Origin: Actinacidiphila paucisporea
GTDB lineage: Bacteria; Actinomycetota; Actinomycetes; Streptomycetales; Streptomycetaceae
DNA: 64,000 nt
Direction: 5' to 3'
Assembly: GCF_900142575.1 (NCBI RefSeq)
Contig: NZ_FRBI01000002.1
Location: forward strand, 62,001 to 126,000
Shown: positions 17,218-26,162 of the stretch, in pieces
Numbering within the stretch: position 1 is the stretch's first letter
Layout of the letters: every line of letters begins with the position of its first letter
Notes under the pieces: model-generated
What the model was told of the DNA's origin: nothing
The model's database searches: none
The model's input: only the letters and a program-made list of their open reading frames with translations
Position numbers and translations under genes: made by a program

Positions 17218-18849
17218 ATGAGCACACCCACCCGGCCCGTTCCGCCACCCAGGGTCGGTGCACGGCCGCCGGCCTTCCGCACCGAGGCCACCCGGCTGCT
17301 CAGCGCGGGGGTCTACTTCGACACCGCCTTCCGCAGCCGGGTCATCGAGGAGCTGGTCGAGCACGAGGAGCGGCCGGTCGCGCCCTCGCTCGGCATCGAC
17401 GCGCTGCCGGTGCTCGCCCACGCGCTGCGCGCCCGCCGCCTGGAGGCCGGGACGGGGGCGTGGCTGGTGCTGATCTGGGTGCTCTTCATCGCCTTCTGGG
17501 TGACCGGCGCCGGATCGGACTCCCTCCTGCACATCCCCTGGTGCGTGGCCTACGCGGTGCTCTGCGTGATGGCCTGGGCCAGGCGCACCGCGACCGGGGT
17601 GGGCCTGGCGGTCTTCACCCTCGACCGCGCGATGATCAAGGAGGCCACCCACGGCCGGCTGAAGCTGCTGCTGCCCGTGCTGACCCCCTTCGTCGGCCTG
17701 CTCTACGCCGGGGCCGTCGTCACCGTGCTGCTGAGCGGCCACAACGCGTGGGCGGGCGCGCTCTTCCCGTTCCTGCTGGCGGTCCCGGTGTGGGTCCACC
17801 GCGGCCGGGTCACCGCCGTGATGTGCGCGGAGCTGGGCCGCGCGGCCTACCCGCACGCGCCCCGCGCGGCACTGGGGGACTCGCCGCAGTGGCGGCGGAT
17901 CGGCGCGGCCATCGACCGCGAGCAGTATTCGCCGCTGACGATCTACGACCCCTTCCGGCCCTTCATCGGCGCCGGCAAGCCGTACGAACCCTGGTCGCTG
18001 GCCATGGAGCTGAAGTCCGTCGAGTCGGGGAAGGCCGGCGCGCCCGCGGACGGCGCCCGGCTCACCGGGCGCGAGGTCATCGACCTCATCAAGCCCCGGA
18101 TGACGGCGCTGCGCGACTCCGCCGCGGCCAGCCGGGACCGGCTGCGCTCACTGGAGATCGACGAATTCGTCTACCTGCCCGCCGGGTTGCGCCGCAACGA
18201 GGTGGAGTACGCGGCGAGCACCGTCGACGAGCACCTCATGGCCGCGGCGGGCGAGGGCGGCGAGGCACGCCGGCACTTCCTGCGCATCCGGGTCGGCGCC
18301 TGGGAGGAGCAGATCGTCGTGTCGATCCTGGTGCGGGTCCACACCCAGGGCGGCATGCTCGTCCTGGAGGTCGTCCCGCACGTCCTGACCCCCGTGCGCG
18401 CGGAGTTCAGGGCCGTGGACGTGATCGTGGCGCGCGGCCAGTCCGACCCGGTGCGGCGCGCGCTGCGCAGCCTGCTGGCGAGCCCGGCCGCGGGCCTGGC
18501 CGCGGGGGGCTCGCTGGTCCGCACCGGCGTCACCGTCTTCCGCACCTGGCTGGCCGACCCGCAGAACGCGTATCCCGACGGGCCGGCCACGTCGGTGCGG
18601 GAGCTGGGCAGCGCGCGGGAGGTGTCCCTCTTCCAGGAGATGGACATCAGCCGCTACGTGAAGACCGTCCAGGACCGGATCGCCAGCGGCGTTCGGGAGG
18701 CGTTGCGGCAGAAGGGCTACGCGACCGGCGAGTTCGAGCAGCAGATCGTCAACGTCAGCGGCGGCGGCGTCTACATCGGCGCCATGAGCGGTGGCGCGGT
18801 CGCGACAGGGGAACGGGCGTCGGCGAAGCACACGGAAGGCGGGGCGTGA
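17218..18849 (+). CDS. Uncharacterised four-TM membrane protein with C-terminal IGxMSGGA motif
   Basis: A 543-residue protein I do not recognise. Four hydrophobic segments lie between about residues 80 and 205 (WLVLIWVLFIAFWVTG, CVAYAVLCVMAWA, LLPVLTPFVGLLYAGAVVTV, LFPFLLAVPVWV), followed by a long soluble region. The last 29 residues hold VYIGAMSGGAVATGERA, a motif found twice more in the next protein. The ATG at 17218 follows CGGGGGA. The TGA overlaps the next ATG (TGATG), so the two are coupled. It may be a membrane sensor paired with the downstream motif protein. Confidence 0.8.
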   Translation: MSTPTRPVPPPRVGARPPAFRTEATRLLSAGVYFDTAFRSRVIEELVEHEERPVAPSLGIDALPVLAHALRARRLEAGTGAWLVLIWVLFIAFWVTGAGSDSLLHIPWCVAYAVLCVMAWARRTATGVGLAVFTLDRAMIKEATHGRLKLLLPVLTPFVGLLYAGAVVTVLLSGHNAWAGALFPFLLAVPVWVHRGRVTAVMCAELGRAAYPHAPRAALGDSPQWRRIGAAIDREQYSPLTIYDPFRPFIGAGKPYEPWSLAMELKSVESGKAGAPADGARLTGREVIDLIKPRMTALRDSAAASRDRLRSLEIDEFVYLPAGLRRNEVEYAASTVDEHLMAAAGEGGEARRHFLRIRVGAWEEQIVVSILVRVHTQGGMLVLEVVPHVLTPVRAEFRAVDVIVARGQSDPVRRALRSLLASPAAGLAAGGSLVRTGVTVFRTWLADPQNAYPDGPATSVRELGSAREVSLFQEMDISRYVKTVQDRIASGVREALRQKGYATGEFEQQIVNVSGGGVYIGAMSGGAVATGERASAKHTEGGA

Positions 18850-19457
18850 TGGCGGCGGAACAGGCGGAACAGGCGGAACACGAGGGGCACACGGAGCACG
18901 ACGGGCACGCGGAGGACGCGGATCACGAGGGGCGTGACACGGCGGAGCCGTCGCGGGACGGGGCCGCCGCGGCCCCCGCCGCGGGTGGCATCTCGATCGG
19001 CGTGATGACCGGTGGGGCGGCGGCGGCCGGGCGGGGCGCCCGCGCCGAGGACCGCGCCCGCCGGGCGGCGGCACCCCCGCCGGCCCCGTACACCGGTCCG
19101 CCGGTGCAGGCGCCGGCCGCCGGGATCGGCGTCGGCACGATGACCGGCGGGGCGGTGGCCGCGGGGCCGGACGCCAGGGCGGTCGACGCCTCGACGCAGT
19201 ATGCCGACGCGTCAGCGGAGCTGGCCGCCGCCGTCAGCGCCCTGCGCGAGCAGCTGCGGGCGCTGGCGCCCAGCGCGGAGACCGCCGAGATCGACGCCGA
19301 ACTGGCCGCGACCGAGCGGGAGATCGCCGAAGAGGGCCGGGTGCGGCGCAGCCGGCTGCAATGGCTGCGCGACCGGCTCGACCTGGGGGCGACGGCTGCG
19401 GCCGGGCTGGCCTCCGCGGCAGCGGTCGTCCAGGCCTGCCTGCAACTGCTCGGCTGA
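18849..19457 (+). CDS. Small coiled-coil protein with two IGxMTGGA motifs
   Basis: A 202-residue protein: a His/Glu/Asp-rich start (1-36), motif copies ISIGVMTGGAAAAGRGARA (about 48-66) and IGVGTMTGGAVAAGPDARA (about 93-111), a charged coiled-coil-like region 120-168 (ELAAAVSALREQLRAL) and a hydrophobic C-terminal helix 179-202. The motif matches the C-terminus of the upstream coupled protein. Motif plus coiled coil plus hydrophobic tail resembles streptomycete effector-associated small proteins, but no family assignment is certain. Confidence 0.72.
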   Translation: MAAEQAEQAEHEGHTEHDGHAEDADHEGRDTAEPSRDGAAAAPAAGGISIGVMTGGAAAAGRGARAEDRARRAAAPPPAPYTGPPVQAPAAGIGVGTMTGGAVAAGPDARAVDASTQYADASAELAAAVSALREQLRALAPSAETAEIDAELAATEREIAEEGRVRRSRLQWLRDRLDLGATAAAGLASAAAVVQACLQLLG

Positions 19458-19472
19458 GAGGGGGTGTTCCGG

Positions 19473-20297
19473 ATGGCCAGATGGGACGCGGAGAACCAGC
19501 GCTGGGCGCAGGACCCGCCGCCCGGGGCGGCCGGCGGGCCGGGGCCCGCGAGCGTGCCGCGCACGCCGGGCGGTAACAGCCGGGTGCTGATCGTGGCGCT
19601 CGCCGTGGTGCTGGTGTGCGCGGCGGCCGGCATCGGGCTGTGGGCGGCGCAGACGGACTCCGGGGGCGGCGGCGGTTCGAGTCCGGCCGCCGGGGCGCCG
19701 GGCTTCGGGGACGGCACATCGGCGTACTCGCCCGATCCGGCCACGGCCGGCGACTCCGACACCACCGACCTCCCGACCACCGAGGACCCGACCACCGACT
19801 TCCCGACCACCGAGGACCCGTCGACCGAGCCCGCGACGACCGGCCCGCCGCCCGGCTTCGCGCACCTGCAGGACGTCGCGGGCTTCACCCTCGACGTGCC
19901 GGAGTCCTGGCAGCGCAGTTCCGGGGGCGCCAGCGTCTACTACCAGAGCCAGGACCAGCAGGGCCTGATCCAGGTCTTCTCGCTCAGCAGCCCGCAGACG
20001 ACGCCGTACGAGTCCCTGAAGGCGACCGAGGCGACGGTCTCGACCAACAACGGCTACCAGCTGCTCGGGCTGCGCTACATCATCGACGACCAGGCGTCGG
20101 ACGCCGCCGACCTCGAATACACCTACGTCCGCGACGACGGCGGCACCCGCCATGTCGTCGACCGGGCCTTCACCGGTCCCGACGGCGTGCAGTACGCGCT
20201 GCTGGTCGCGGGACCCGACTCCGACTGGTCCTCCTACCAGGACGTCTTCCGGGTCCTGCGCGCGTCCTTCTGCCCTGACAACTACTGCACCCAGTAG
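19473..20297 (+). CDS. Single-pass membrane protein with Thr/Pro linker and extracytoplasmic domain
   Basis: A 274-residue protein. A short cytoplasmic Pro/Gly-rich start is followed by one TM helix (VLIVALAVVLVCAAAGIGLW, about 38-57), a low-complexity linker with repeated TTDLPTTEDP/TTDFPTTEDP units, and a C-terminal domain of about 140 residues (FTLDVPESWQR to FRVLRASFCPDNYC). Similar C-terminal domains follow the TM of some streptomycete Ser/Thr kinases; here no kinase is attached. The ATG at 19473 is favoured by GAGAGGGGG at proper spacing; GTG 19464 lies inside it. It follows the motif gene by 15 nt. Confidence 0.78.
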   Translation: MARWDAENQRWAQDPPPGAAGGPGPASVPRTPGGNSRVLIVALAVVLVCAAAGIGLWAAQTDSGGGGGSSPAAGAPGFGDGTSAYSPDPATAGDSDTTDLPTTEDPTTDFPTTEDPSTEPATTGPPPGFAHLQDVAGFTLDVPESWQRSSGGASVYYQSQDQQGLIQVFSLSSPQTTPYESLKATEATVSTNNGYQLLGLRYIIDDQASDAADLEYTYVRDDGGTRHVVDRAFTGPDGVQYALLVAGPDSDWSSYQDVFRVLRASFCPDNYCTQ

Positions 20298-20311
20298 CGC
20301 GCCGCCGCCCG

Positions 20312-21067
20312 TCAGCCGACCATGCCGGCGGCCATCGCCCTGACCGCCTCCAGCGCCTGGGCCTGGAGGCCGCCGCCGAAGGTGACGCGGGTGGCGCCGA
20401 GGGCGCCGAGTTCCCTGGGGGAGGGGGTGCCGGGCTTGCACAGGGCGTTCAGCGGGACGCGTACCGCCTCGGCGATCGTCGTGAGGTGCGTCGCGGGGGC
20501 GAGGATCGGATAGACGCAGTCGGCGCCCGCCGCCGCGTACAGCAGGGCGCGGTCGATCGCCGCGGCGGGCGTGCGCGGGCCGCGCAGGTACGTGTCGACG
20601 CGGGCGTTGATCACCAGCGCGGTACCGGCGGCCGCGCGGACCGCGGCGAGGCGGTCGGCCTGCCGGACCGGGTCGACCAGCGTCGCGGCGGACGGGTCGG
20701 AGTCCTCCAGGTTGCACCCGGCGGCGCCCGCCTCCAGCAGCCGCTCGACCAACTCGGCGGGGGGCAGGCCGTAACCGGCCTCGACGTCGGCGGTGACGGG
20801 CACGTCGACGGCCCGGGTGATCCGGCGGATCGCGGCGAACATCTCGCCGGGCGGCGTCCCCTCACCGTCCTCGTAGCCCAGGCTCGCCGAGATCCCGGCA
20901 CTGGGCGTCGCCAGCGCGGGAAAGCCGGCGTCCGCGAAGACCCGCGCGCTGGCCGCGTCCCACGGCCCCGGCAGCACCAGCGGGTCCCCGGCCACCCGCC
21001 CGTGGTGCAGCGCCCGCAGCACGTCCGCGCCCGTTCCCACCGGTGTGTCCTTCGTTCGCTCCGTCAT
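20312..21067 (-). CDS. Isocitrate lyase/PEP mutase family protein
   Basis: A 251-residue TIM-barrel enzyme of the ICL/PEPM superfamily. Seen: LVLPGPWDAASARVFADAGF, ATPSAGISASLGYEDGE, VPVTADVEAGYG (metal-binding Asp/Glu) and GCNLEDSDP. It lacks the KKCGH signature loop of true isocitrate lyase, so C-C or P-C bond chemistry on another oxo-acid is more likely. It is monocistronic and convergent with the upstream three-gene group. Substrate unknown. Confidence 0.87.
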   Translation of the reverse strand: MTERTKDTPVGTGADVLRALHHGRVAGDPLVLPGPWDAASARVFADAGFPALATPSAGISASLGYEDGEGTPPGEMFAAIRRITRAVDVPVTADVEAGYGLPPAELVERLLEAGAAGCNLEDSDPSAATLVDPVRQADRLAAVRAAAGTALVINARVDTYLRGPRTPAAAIDRALLYAAAGADCVYPILAPATHLTTIAEAVRVPLNALCKPGTPSPRELGALGATRVTFGGGLQAQALEAVRAMAAGMVG

Positions 21068-21193
21068 AGCCAAGACGGTACGGGCCCGCGGCCCGCCGGA
21101 ATGTGCCAATCGCCGTCGGAAAGTGTGGGCCAATCCCCGCAGGCGCGGCGGCCGAACCTCCGCGGCCGGCCCCGCGGTTCGTGCCCGGCGCAT

Positions 21194-21236
21194 CGCGAAG
21201 AAGGCGGCACCCCGCCGGGGTGCCGCCTTCTTCGCG
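21194..21236 (-). terminator. Strong hairpin terminator after tRNA-Cys
   Basis: A perfect 20-bp stem (CGCGAAGAAGGCGGCACCCC and its complement) with a 3-nt loop lies 16 nt past the 3' end of the tRNA, in its direction of transcription. No U-tract follows. Confidence 0.85.
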
Positions 21237-21252
21237 CCTGATCGGGCTGCGG

Positions 21253-21324
21253 AGGCCGTGACCGGAATCGAACCGGCGTCACTCGCTTTGCAGACGAGTC
21301 CCTCAACCACTCGGGCACACGGCC
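21253..21324 (-). tRNA. tRNA-Cys (anticodon GCA)
   Basis: A 72-nt tRNA on the minus strand: acceptor GGCCGTG/CACGGCC, anticodon arm CTCGT-CTGCAAA-GCGAG giving anticodon GCA, T arm GCCGG-TTCGATT-CCGGT and discriminator U, normal for tRNA-Cys. The 3' CCA is not encoded. Confidence 0.93.
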
Positions 21325-21503
21325 GTGTGCGTGTTCTGGTACGACCATGACGGGTGCCGGGGCCCGGGTCAACGGTGCGGGCATGGCGGCCACGTGACTG
21401 CCACACGCCGTTAACAAAACGGCGGGGGCGTAGGGCGGAAGGCGGAGGCGACTCCGGTCTCGCGGCAGGGGTGAAACCGCCGATTGCCCCTTACGCTGGG
21501 CGG

Positions 21504-22949
21504 GTGACTGTCGCAGAGGAACGAGCCGTGGGACGCCCGATACCCGAGGAAGGAACGGGCGGCATCCTGGGCCGGGAGTACCGGGCGCTGACGCTCGGGG
21601 TGGTCTCCGTGGTGCTGCTGGTGGCCTTCGAGGCCACCGCTGTGAGCACCGCGATGCCCATCGCGGCCAGGGATTTGCACGGGCTCGGACTGTATGCCTT
21701 CGGCTTCTCCGGCTACTTCACGACCTCGCTGCTCGCGATGGTCGTCAGCGGCCAGTGGTGCGACCGCAGCGGGCCGCTGCGCCCGCTGACCGCCGGCATC
21801 GCGGCCTTCGCCGCCGGCCTGGTGATCAGCGGGACGGCCGGCGCGATGGGGACGTTCGTGCTGGGGCGGGCCGTGCAGGGCTTCGGCGGCGGGCTGGTGA
21901 TCGTCGCGCTGTACGTGGTGGTGGGGCGGGCGTATCCGGAGCGGTTGCGGCCCTCGGTGATGGCGTCGTTCGCGGCCTCCTGGGTGGTGCCGTCGATCGT
22001 CGGGCCGCTGGTGTCGGGGACGGTGACCGAGCAACTGGGCTGGCGCTGGGTCTTCCTGGCCATCCCGGCGCTCGTGGTGCTGCCGCTCGCGGTGATGCTG
22101 CCCGCGCTGCGGCGTACGGTGGCCGCGCCCGAGCAGGACGCCGGGCCGCGGCCCCGCATGGACGGGCGGCGGATCTGGCTGGCCGTCGCGCTGGCCGCCG
22201 GCGCGGTGCTGCTGCAGTACGCGGGCCAGGACCTGCGCCCGCTCTCCGCGCTGCCCGCGCTCGCCGGCGCCGCGCTGCTCGTACCGGCCGCGCGGCGGCT
22301 GCTGCCGCCCGGCACCTTCCGCGGGGTGCGCGGGCTGCCCGCGGTGGTGCTGATGCGCGGCCTCGCGGCGGGCACCTTCGCCGCGGCCGAGACCTTCATC
22401 CCGCTGATGCTGGTCACCCAGCGCGGGCTGTCCGCCACGATGGCGGGCCTCTCGCTCGCCGGCGGCGGGCTGACCTGGGCGCTCGGCTCGTACCTGCAGG
22501 CCAGGCCGCGCTTCGAGCCGATGCGGGAACGGCTCGTGCAGGTCGGCATGGTGCTGTCGGCGACCGCGATCGCGGCGGTGCCGCTGGCGCTGGACCACGC
22601 CGTGCCGGTGTGGATCGTCGCGGTCGCCTGGTGCCTGGCCGGCATGGGCATGGGGATGGTGATCTCCACCCTGACGGTGCTGCTGATGCGGATCTCGGGC
22701 CCGCGGGACGCGGGGACCAACTCCGCCGCCCTGCAGGTCAGCGACGCGCTGGCGCAGGTGGTGCTGGTGGCTGCCGCCGGTACGGTCTTCGCCGCGCTCG
22801 GCGGCGGCTCTCTGGCGCCGTCCGCCGCCGCGGGCGGCGCGACGGTCGCCGCGCACCCGGCCGCCTTCGCCGCGGTCTTCCTCCCGGCGGCCCTGCTGGC
22901 CCTCGTGGCCGCCCTGGCCGCGGCCCGCCTCCGCCCCGCCAAGCGGTAG
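21504..22949 (+). CDS. MFS transporter (probable drug exporter)
   Basis: A 481-residue major facilitator superfamily protein with about 12-14 hydrophobic segments. It begins ALTLGVVSVVLLVAFEATAV with the DHA-like VSTAMPIAARDL, then the loop 2-3 motif A equivalent GQWCDRSGPLRPL, and VLGRAVQGFGGGLVIVALYV. This matches proton-antiport drug exporters of the DHA type. The start is GTG 21504. No linked regulator is adjacent, so the substrate is unknown. Confidence 0.9.
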   Translation: MTVAEERAVGRPIPEEGTGGILGREYRALTLGVVSVVLLVAFEATAVSTAMPIAARDLHGLGLYAFGFSGYFTTSLLAMVVSGQWCDRSGPLRPLTAGIAAFAAGLVISGTAGAMGTFVLGRAVQGFGGGLVIVALYVVVGRAYPERLRPSVMASFAASWVVPSIVGPLVSGTVTEQLGWRWVFLAIPALVVLPLAVMLPALRRTVAAPEQDAGPRPRMDGRRIWLAVALAAGAVLLQYAGQDLRPLSALPALAGAALLVPAARRLLPPGTFRGVRGLPAVVLMRGLAAGTFAAAETFIPLMLVTQRGLSATMAGLSLAGGGLTWALGSYLQARPRFEPMRERLVQVGMVLSATAIAAVPLALDHAVPVWIVAVAWCLAGMGMGMVISTLTVLLMRISGPRDAGTNSAALQVSDALAQVVLVAAAGTVFAALGGGSLAPSAAAGGATVAAHPAAFAAVFLPAALLALVAALAAARLRPAKR

Positions 22950-22955
22950 GGGACG

Positions 22956-22989
22956 CCCCCGTACGTCGCCACGGGGCGACGTACGGGGG
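22956..22989 (+). terminator. Terminator of the MFS gene
   Basis: CCCCCGTACGTCGCC and its exact complement form a 15-bp stem around ACGG, 7 nt after the stop codon. Confidence 0.8.
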
Positions 22990-22990
22990 G

Positions 22991-23082
22991 CGGACCGCCG
23001 GCCGGCGGCGTACGCGCAAGGCCCGCAAACGTCGCCACCGGCCGTGGAAGCGCCGCCGGGTCCGGACCGCCGGCCGGCGGCG
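22991..23082. repeat. 20-bp direct repeat pair
   Basis: CGGACCGCCGGCCGGCGGCG occurs at 22991-23010 and exactly again at 23063-23082, both palindrome-rich, between the MFS terminator and the helicase gene. Function unknown. Confidence 0.6.
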
Positions 23083-23277
23083 ACGCGCAGGAGGCGTTCC
23101 CGCACCCCCCCGCGGCGGCCGGGAGGGTGCGGGTGTGACGTCGGTCGCACCCGCCCGGGGGTCGGCGTCGGGGCGGATGGGGCGGGCAGCGGGCCGGTAG
23201 GCTGAGGCGGTTTTCGCATGGGCCGCGCCGGCGTCTGGGCTGGGGGCGGTCGCCGCCCCGACACTTACCCGGAGACC

Positions 23278-25065
23278 GTGACTACCACCGCATCGCACCC
23301 CCACCACCTGTCTCCCGCCTTTCCCGGCCGCGCCCCCTGGGGAACGGCGAACAAGCTGCGGGCCTGGCAGCAGGCGGCCATCGACGCCTATGTCGCGCGG
23401 CAGCCGCGCGACTTCCTGGCGGTGGCCACCCCCGGCGCGGGCAAGACGACGTTCGCGCTGTCGCTCGCGTCGTACCTGCTGCACAACCACATGGTCCAGC
23501 AGATCACCGTGGTGGCACCGACCGAGCATCTGAAGACGCAGTGGGCGGACGCGGCGGCGCGGATAGGGATCAAGCTGGATCCGCAGTACAGCGCGGGGCC
23601 GGTGGGGCGCGAATACCACGGCGTCGCGGTGACGTACGCGGGTGTCGGCGTGCGGCCGATGCTGCACCGCAACCGGTGCGAGCAGCGCAAGACGCTGGTG
23701 ATCCTGGACGAGATCCACCACGCGGGCGACAGCAAGTCGTGGGGCGAGGCGTGCCTTGAGGCGTTCGACCCGGCGGCCAGGCGGCTGGCGCTGACGGGTA
23801 CGCCCTTCAGGTCGGACACCAACCCGATCCCCTTCGTGGCGTACGAGGAGGGCAACGACGGCATCCGGCGCAGCTCGGCCGACTACACCTACGGCTACGG
23901 CAACGCCCTCGCGGACGGCGTCGTCCGGCCGGTGATCTTCCTGTCCTACAGCGGCAACATGCGCTGGCGCACCAAGGCCGGCGACGAGATCGAGGCCCGG
24001 CTCGGCGAACCGATGACCAAGGACGCGACCGGGCAGGCCTGGCGGACGGCGCTGTCGCCGACCGGCGACTGGATCCCCAACGTGCTCAAGTCCGCCGACC
24101 AGCGGCTGACCGAGGTGCGCAAGGGCATCCCGGACGCGGGCGGCCTGGTGATCGCCACCGACCAGGACTCGGCCCGCGCCTACGCCAAGCTGCTGCGGGA
24201 GCTGACCGGGCACAAGCCGACCGTGGTGCTGTCGGACGACACGGGCGCCTCCAAGCGCATCGAGGAGTTCGCCGCGTCCGAGGACCGCTGGATGGTCGCG
24301 GTGCGGATGGTGTCCGAGGGCGTGGACGTACCGCGCCTGGCGGTCGGGGTGTACGCCACGACGATCTCGACGCCGCTGTTCTTCGCGCAGGCGGTGGGCC
24401 GTTTCGTACGGTCGCGCCGCCGCGGCGAGACCGCGTCGGTGTTCGTGCCGACGATCCCGATGCTGCTGGAGTTCGCGAGCGAGATGGAGGTCGAGCGCGA
24501 CCACGTGCTCGACAAGCCGAAGAAGGCCGGCGAGGAGGACCCCTTCGCCGAGGAGGACCAGCTCCTCGCGGACGCCGAGAAGGCCGAGGACGAGGACACC
24601 GAGGACGACCAACTGCCCTTCGAGGCGCTGGAGTCCGACGCGGTCTTCGACCGGGTCCTCTACGACGGCGCCGAGTTCGGCATGCAGGCGCACCCGGGCA
24701 GCGAGGAGGAGCAGGACTACCTCGGCATCCCCGGGCTGCTGGAGCCCGACCAGGTCCAGATACTGCTCCAGCGGCGGCAGGCGCGGCAGATCGCGCACAG
24801 CCGCAAGAAGCCGGACGAGGAGGCCGACCTGCTGGAACTTCCGGCGGAGCGGCGCCCGGTGGTCTCGCACCGGCAGCTGCTTGAGCTGAGAAAGCAGTTG
24901 AACACCCTGGTGGCCGCGTACAACCATCAGAGCGGCAAGCCGCACGGCGTGATCCACACCGAGCTGCGCAGGGTCTGCGGGGGTCCGCCGAGTGCCGAGG
25001 CGACCGCGGGCCAGCTCGGCGAACGGATCAAGAAGGTGCAGGAATGGGCCACCCGAATGCGATGA
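23278..25065 (+). CDS. DEAD/DEAH-box (SF2) helicase
   Basis: A 595-residue superfamily 2 helicase: Q-like LRAWQQAAIDAY, Walker A ATPGAGKTT, motif II DEIHHAGD, motif III TGTPFRSD, and helicase C-terminal motifs VRMVSEGVDVPRL and QAVGRFVRSRR. An acidic linker (EEDPFAEEDQLLADAEKAED) separates it from a C-terminal helical domain. Standalone type, no nuclease domain. GTG 23278 gives VTTTASHPHHLSPAF, matching the homologue starts I recall, though the GGAG is very close; ATG 23218 is the alternative. Nucleic-acid substrate unknown. Confidence 0.88.
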   Translation: MTTTASHPHHLSPAFPGRAPWGTANKLRAWQQAAIDAYVARQPRDFLAVATPGAGKTTFALSLASYLLHNHMVQQITVVAPTEHLKTQWADAAARIGIKLDPQYSAGPVGREYHGVAVTYAGVGVRPMLHRNRCEQRKTLVILDEIHHAGDSKSWGEACLEAFDPAARRLALTGTPFRSDTNPIPFVAYEEGNDGIRRSSADYTYGYGNALADGVVRPVIFLSYSGNMRWRTKAGDEIEARLGEPMTKDATGQAWRTALSPTGDWIPNVLKSADQRLTEVRKGIPDAGGLVIATDQDSARAYAKLLRELTGHKPTVVLSDDTGASKRIEEFAASEDRWMVAVRMVSEGVDVPRLAVGVYATTISTPLFFAQAVGRFVRSRRRGETASVFVPTIPMLLEFASEMEVERDHVLDKPKKAGEEDPFAEEDQLLADAEKAEDEDTEDDQLPFEALESDAVFDRVLYDGAEFGMQAHPGSEEEQDYLGIPGLLEPDQVQILLQRRQARQIAHSRKKPDEEADLLELPAERRPVVSHRQLLELRKQLNTLVAAYNHQSGKPHGVIHTELRRVCGGPPSAEATAGQLGERIKKVQEWATRMR

Positions 25066-25309
25066 TTTCCGCAGTGTTACACGGATATGACAAGCGACGA
25101 GGCGTCATGGGACTGCCCGGATTGTGGACGGCCTCTTCCGCTGAGCGGTACAACCTCGCTACCGTGCCGATCACGCACGCGCCGTGGCAGAGCCGCCGCG
25201 GAGCGCAGCCGGTAAGCCGACAACCGGCGGCCTCTCCGCGCACTGCCGCGGGACCGGTGGTGCGTCGTCTCCGTGACAGGCGCCGCCGATTCTATGAGGA
25301 GGGGGCGTC

Positions 25310-26104
25310 GTGACCGCGGAGACGTCTCAGACACTGGACCGGGGCCTACGGGTCCTGAAACTGCTCGCCGACACCGATCACGGCCTGACCGTGACCGAGT
25401 TGGCGGCCAAACTCGGGGTGAACCGGACGGTCGTCTACCGACTGCTCGCCACCCTGGAACAGCACTCGCTGGTCCGCCGCGACCTCGGCGGGCGCGCCAG
25501 GGTCGGGCTCGGAGTGCTCGGACTCGCCCACCAGGTGCACCCGTTGCTGCGCGAGGCGGCGCTCCCCGCGCTGCGCTCGCTGGCCGAGGACATCGGGGCG
25601 ACCGCCCATCTGACCCTGGTCGACGGCAGCGAGGCGCTGGCCGTCGCCGTGGTCGAGCCGACCTGGACCGACTACCACGTCGCCTACCGCACCGGCTTCC
25701 GCCACCCGCTGGACCGGGGCGCGGCGGGCCGGGCGATCCTGGCCGGCCGCGGCATGCAGCCCACACCGGACGGCAGCCGCTGGGAGCGCTTCGCGGACGC
25801 GCACGACGGGCAGGACGACCTCGACGGCCACGACGGCGGCCAGGACCCGCTGGACGACGACGGCGGCGCCATGGTCCGGATCGGCACCGCCTCGGTCGCC
25901 ACCGGCCTGGCCACCGACCAGGTCCGCTACGTCCTCACCCACGGGGAGCTGGAGGCAGGCGCGAGCGGCGCCGCCGCCCCGCTGCTCGGGGTGCCGGGCG
26001 TGGAGGGCAGCGTCGGGGTGGTGATGCTCGCCGAGGCGGTGCCGGAACGGGTCGGGCCGCGGGTGGTGGAGGCGGCCACCGAGGTCTCCGACGCACTGCG
26101 CTGA
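25310..26104 (+). CDS. IclR-family transcriptional regulator
   Basis: A 264-residue regulator: winged helix at 8-70 (LRVLKLLADTDHGLTVTELA, GVNRTVVYRLLATLEQ) and an IclR effector domain (LRSLAEDIGATAHLTLV, HPLDRGAAGRAILAGRG). The effector domain carries an Asp/Gly-rich insertion at about 165-190 (DGQDDLDGHDGGQDPLDDD) and lacks the usual C-terminal Cys, so ligand recognition may differ. GTG 25310 follows GAGGAGGGGG. Confidence 0.9.
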   Translation: MTAETSQTLDRGLRVLKLLADTDHGLTVTELAAKLGVNRTVVYRLLATLEQHSLVRRDLGGRARVGLGVLGLAHQVHPLLREAALPALRSLAEDIGATAHLTLVDGSEALAVAVVEPTWTDYHVAYRTGFRHPLDRGAAGRAILAGRGMQPTPDGSRWERFADAHDGQDDLDGHDGGQDPLDDDGGAMVRIGTASVATGLATDQVRYVLTHGELEAGASGAAAPLLGVPGVEGSVGVVMLAEAVPERVGPRVVEAATEVSDALR

Positions 26105-26162
26105 GCGGGTGACGGAGCCCGCGGTTTCTGGGCAGGGTCGGCGGTGAAATAAGGTCGGGCGC

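Noticed and set aside
21253..21324. Whether the tRNA-Cys marks an integration site.
   Set aside because: No integrase, duplicated tRNA 3' end or compositional shift is visible on either side.
22990..23217. Arg-rich small ORF between the MFS and helicase genes.
   Set aside because: The frame is a by-product of GC-rich repeats, with no start site or match to known small ribosomal proteins.
25066..25309. A possible small Arg-rich protein frame between the helicase and IclR genes.
   Set aside because: It overlaps the IclR start, has no good ribosome site and no domain. The gap is more likely promoter sequence.
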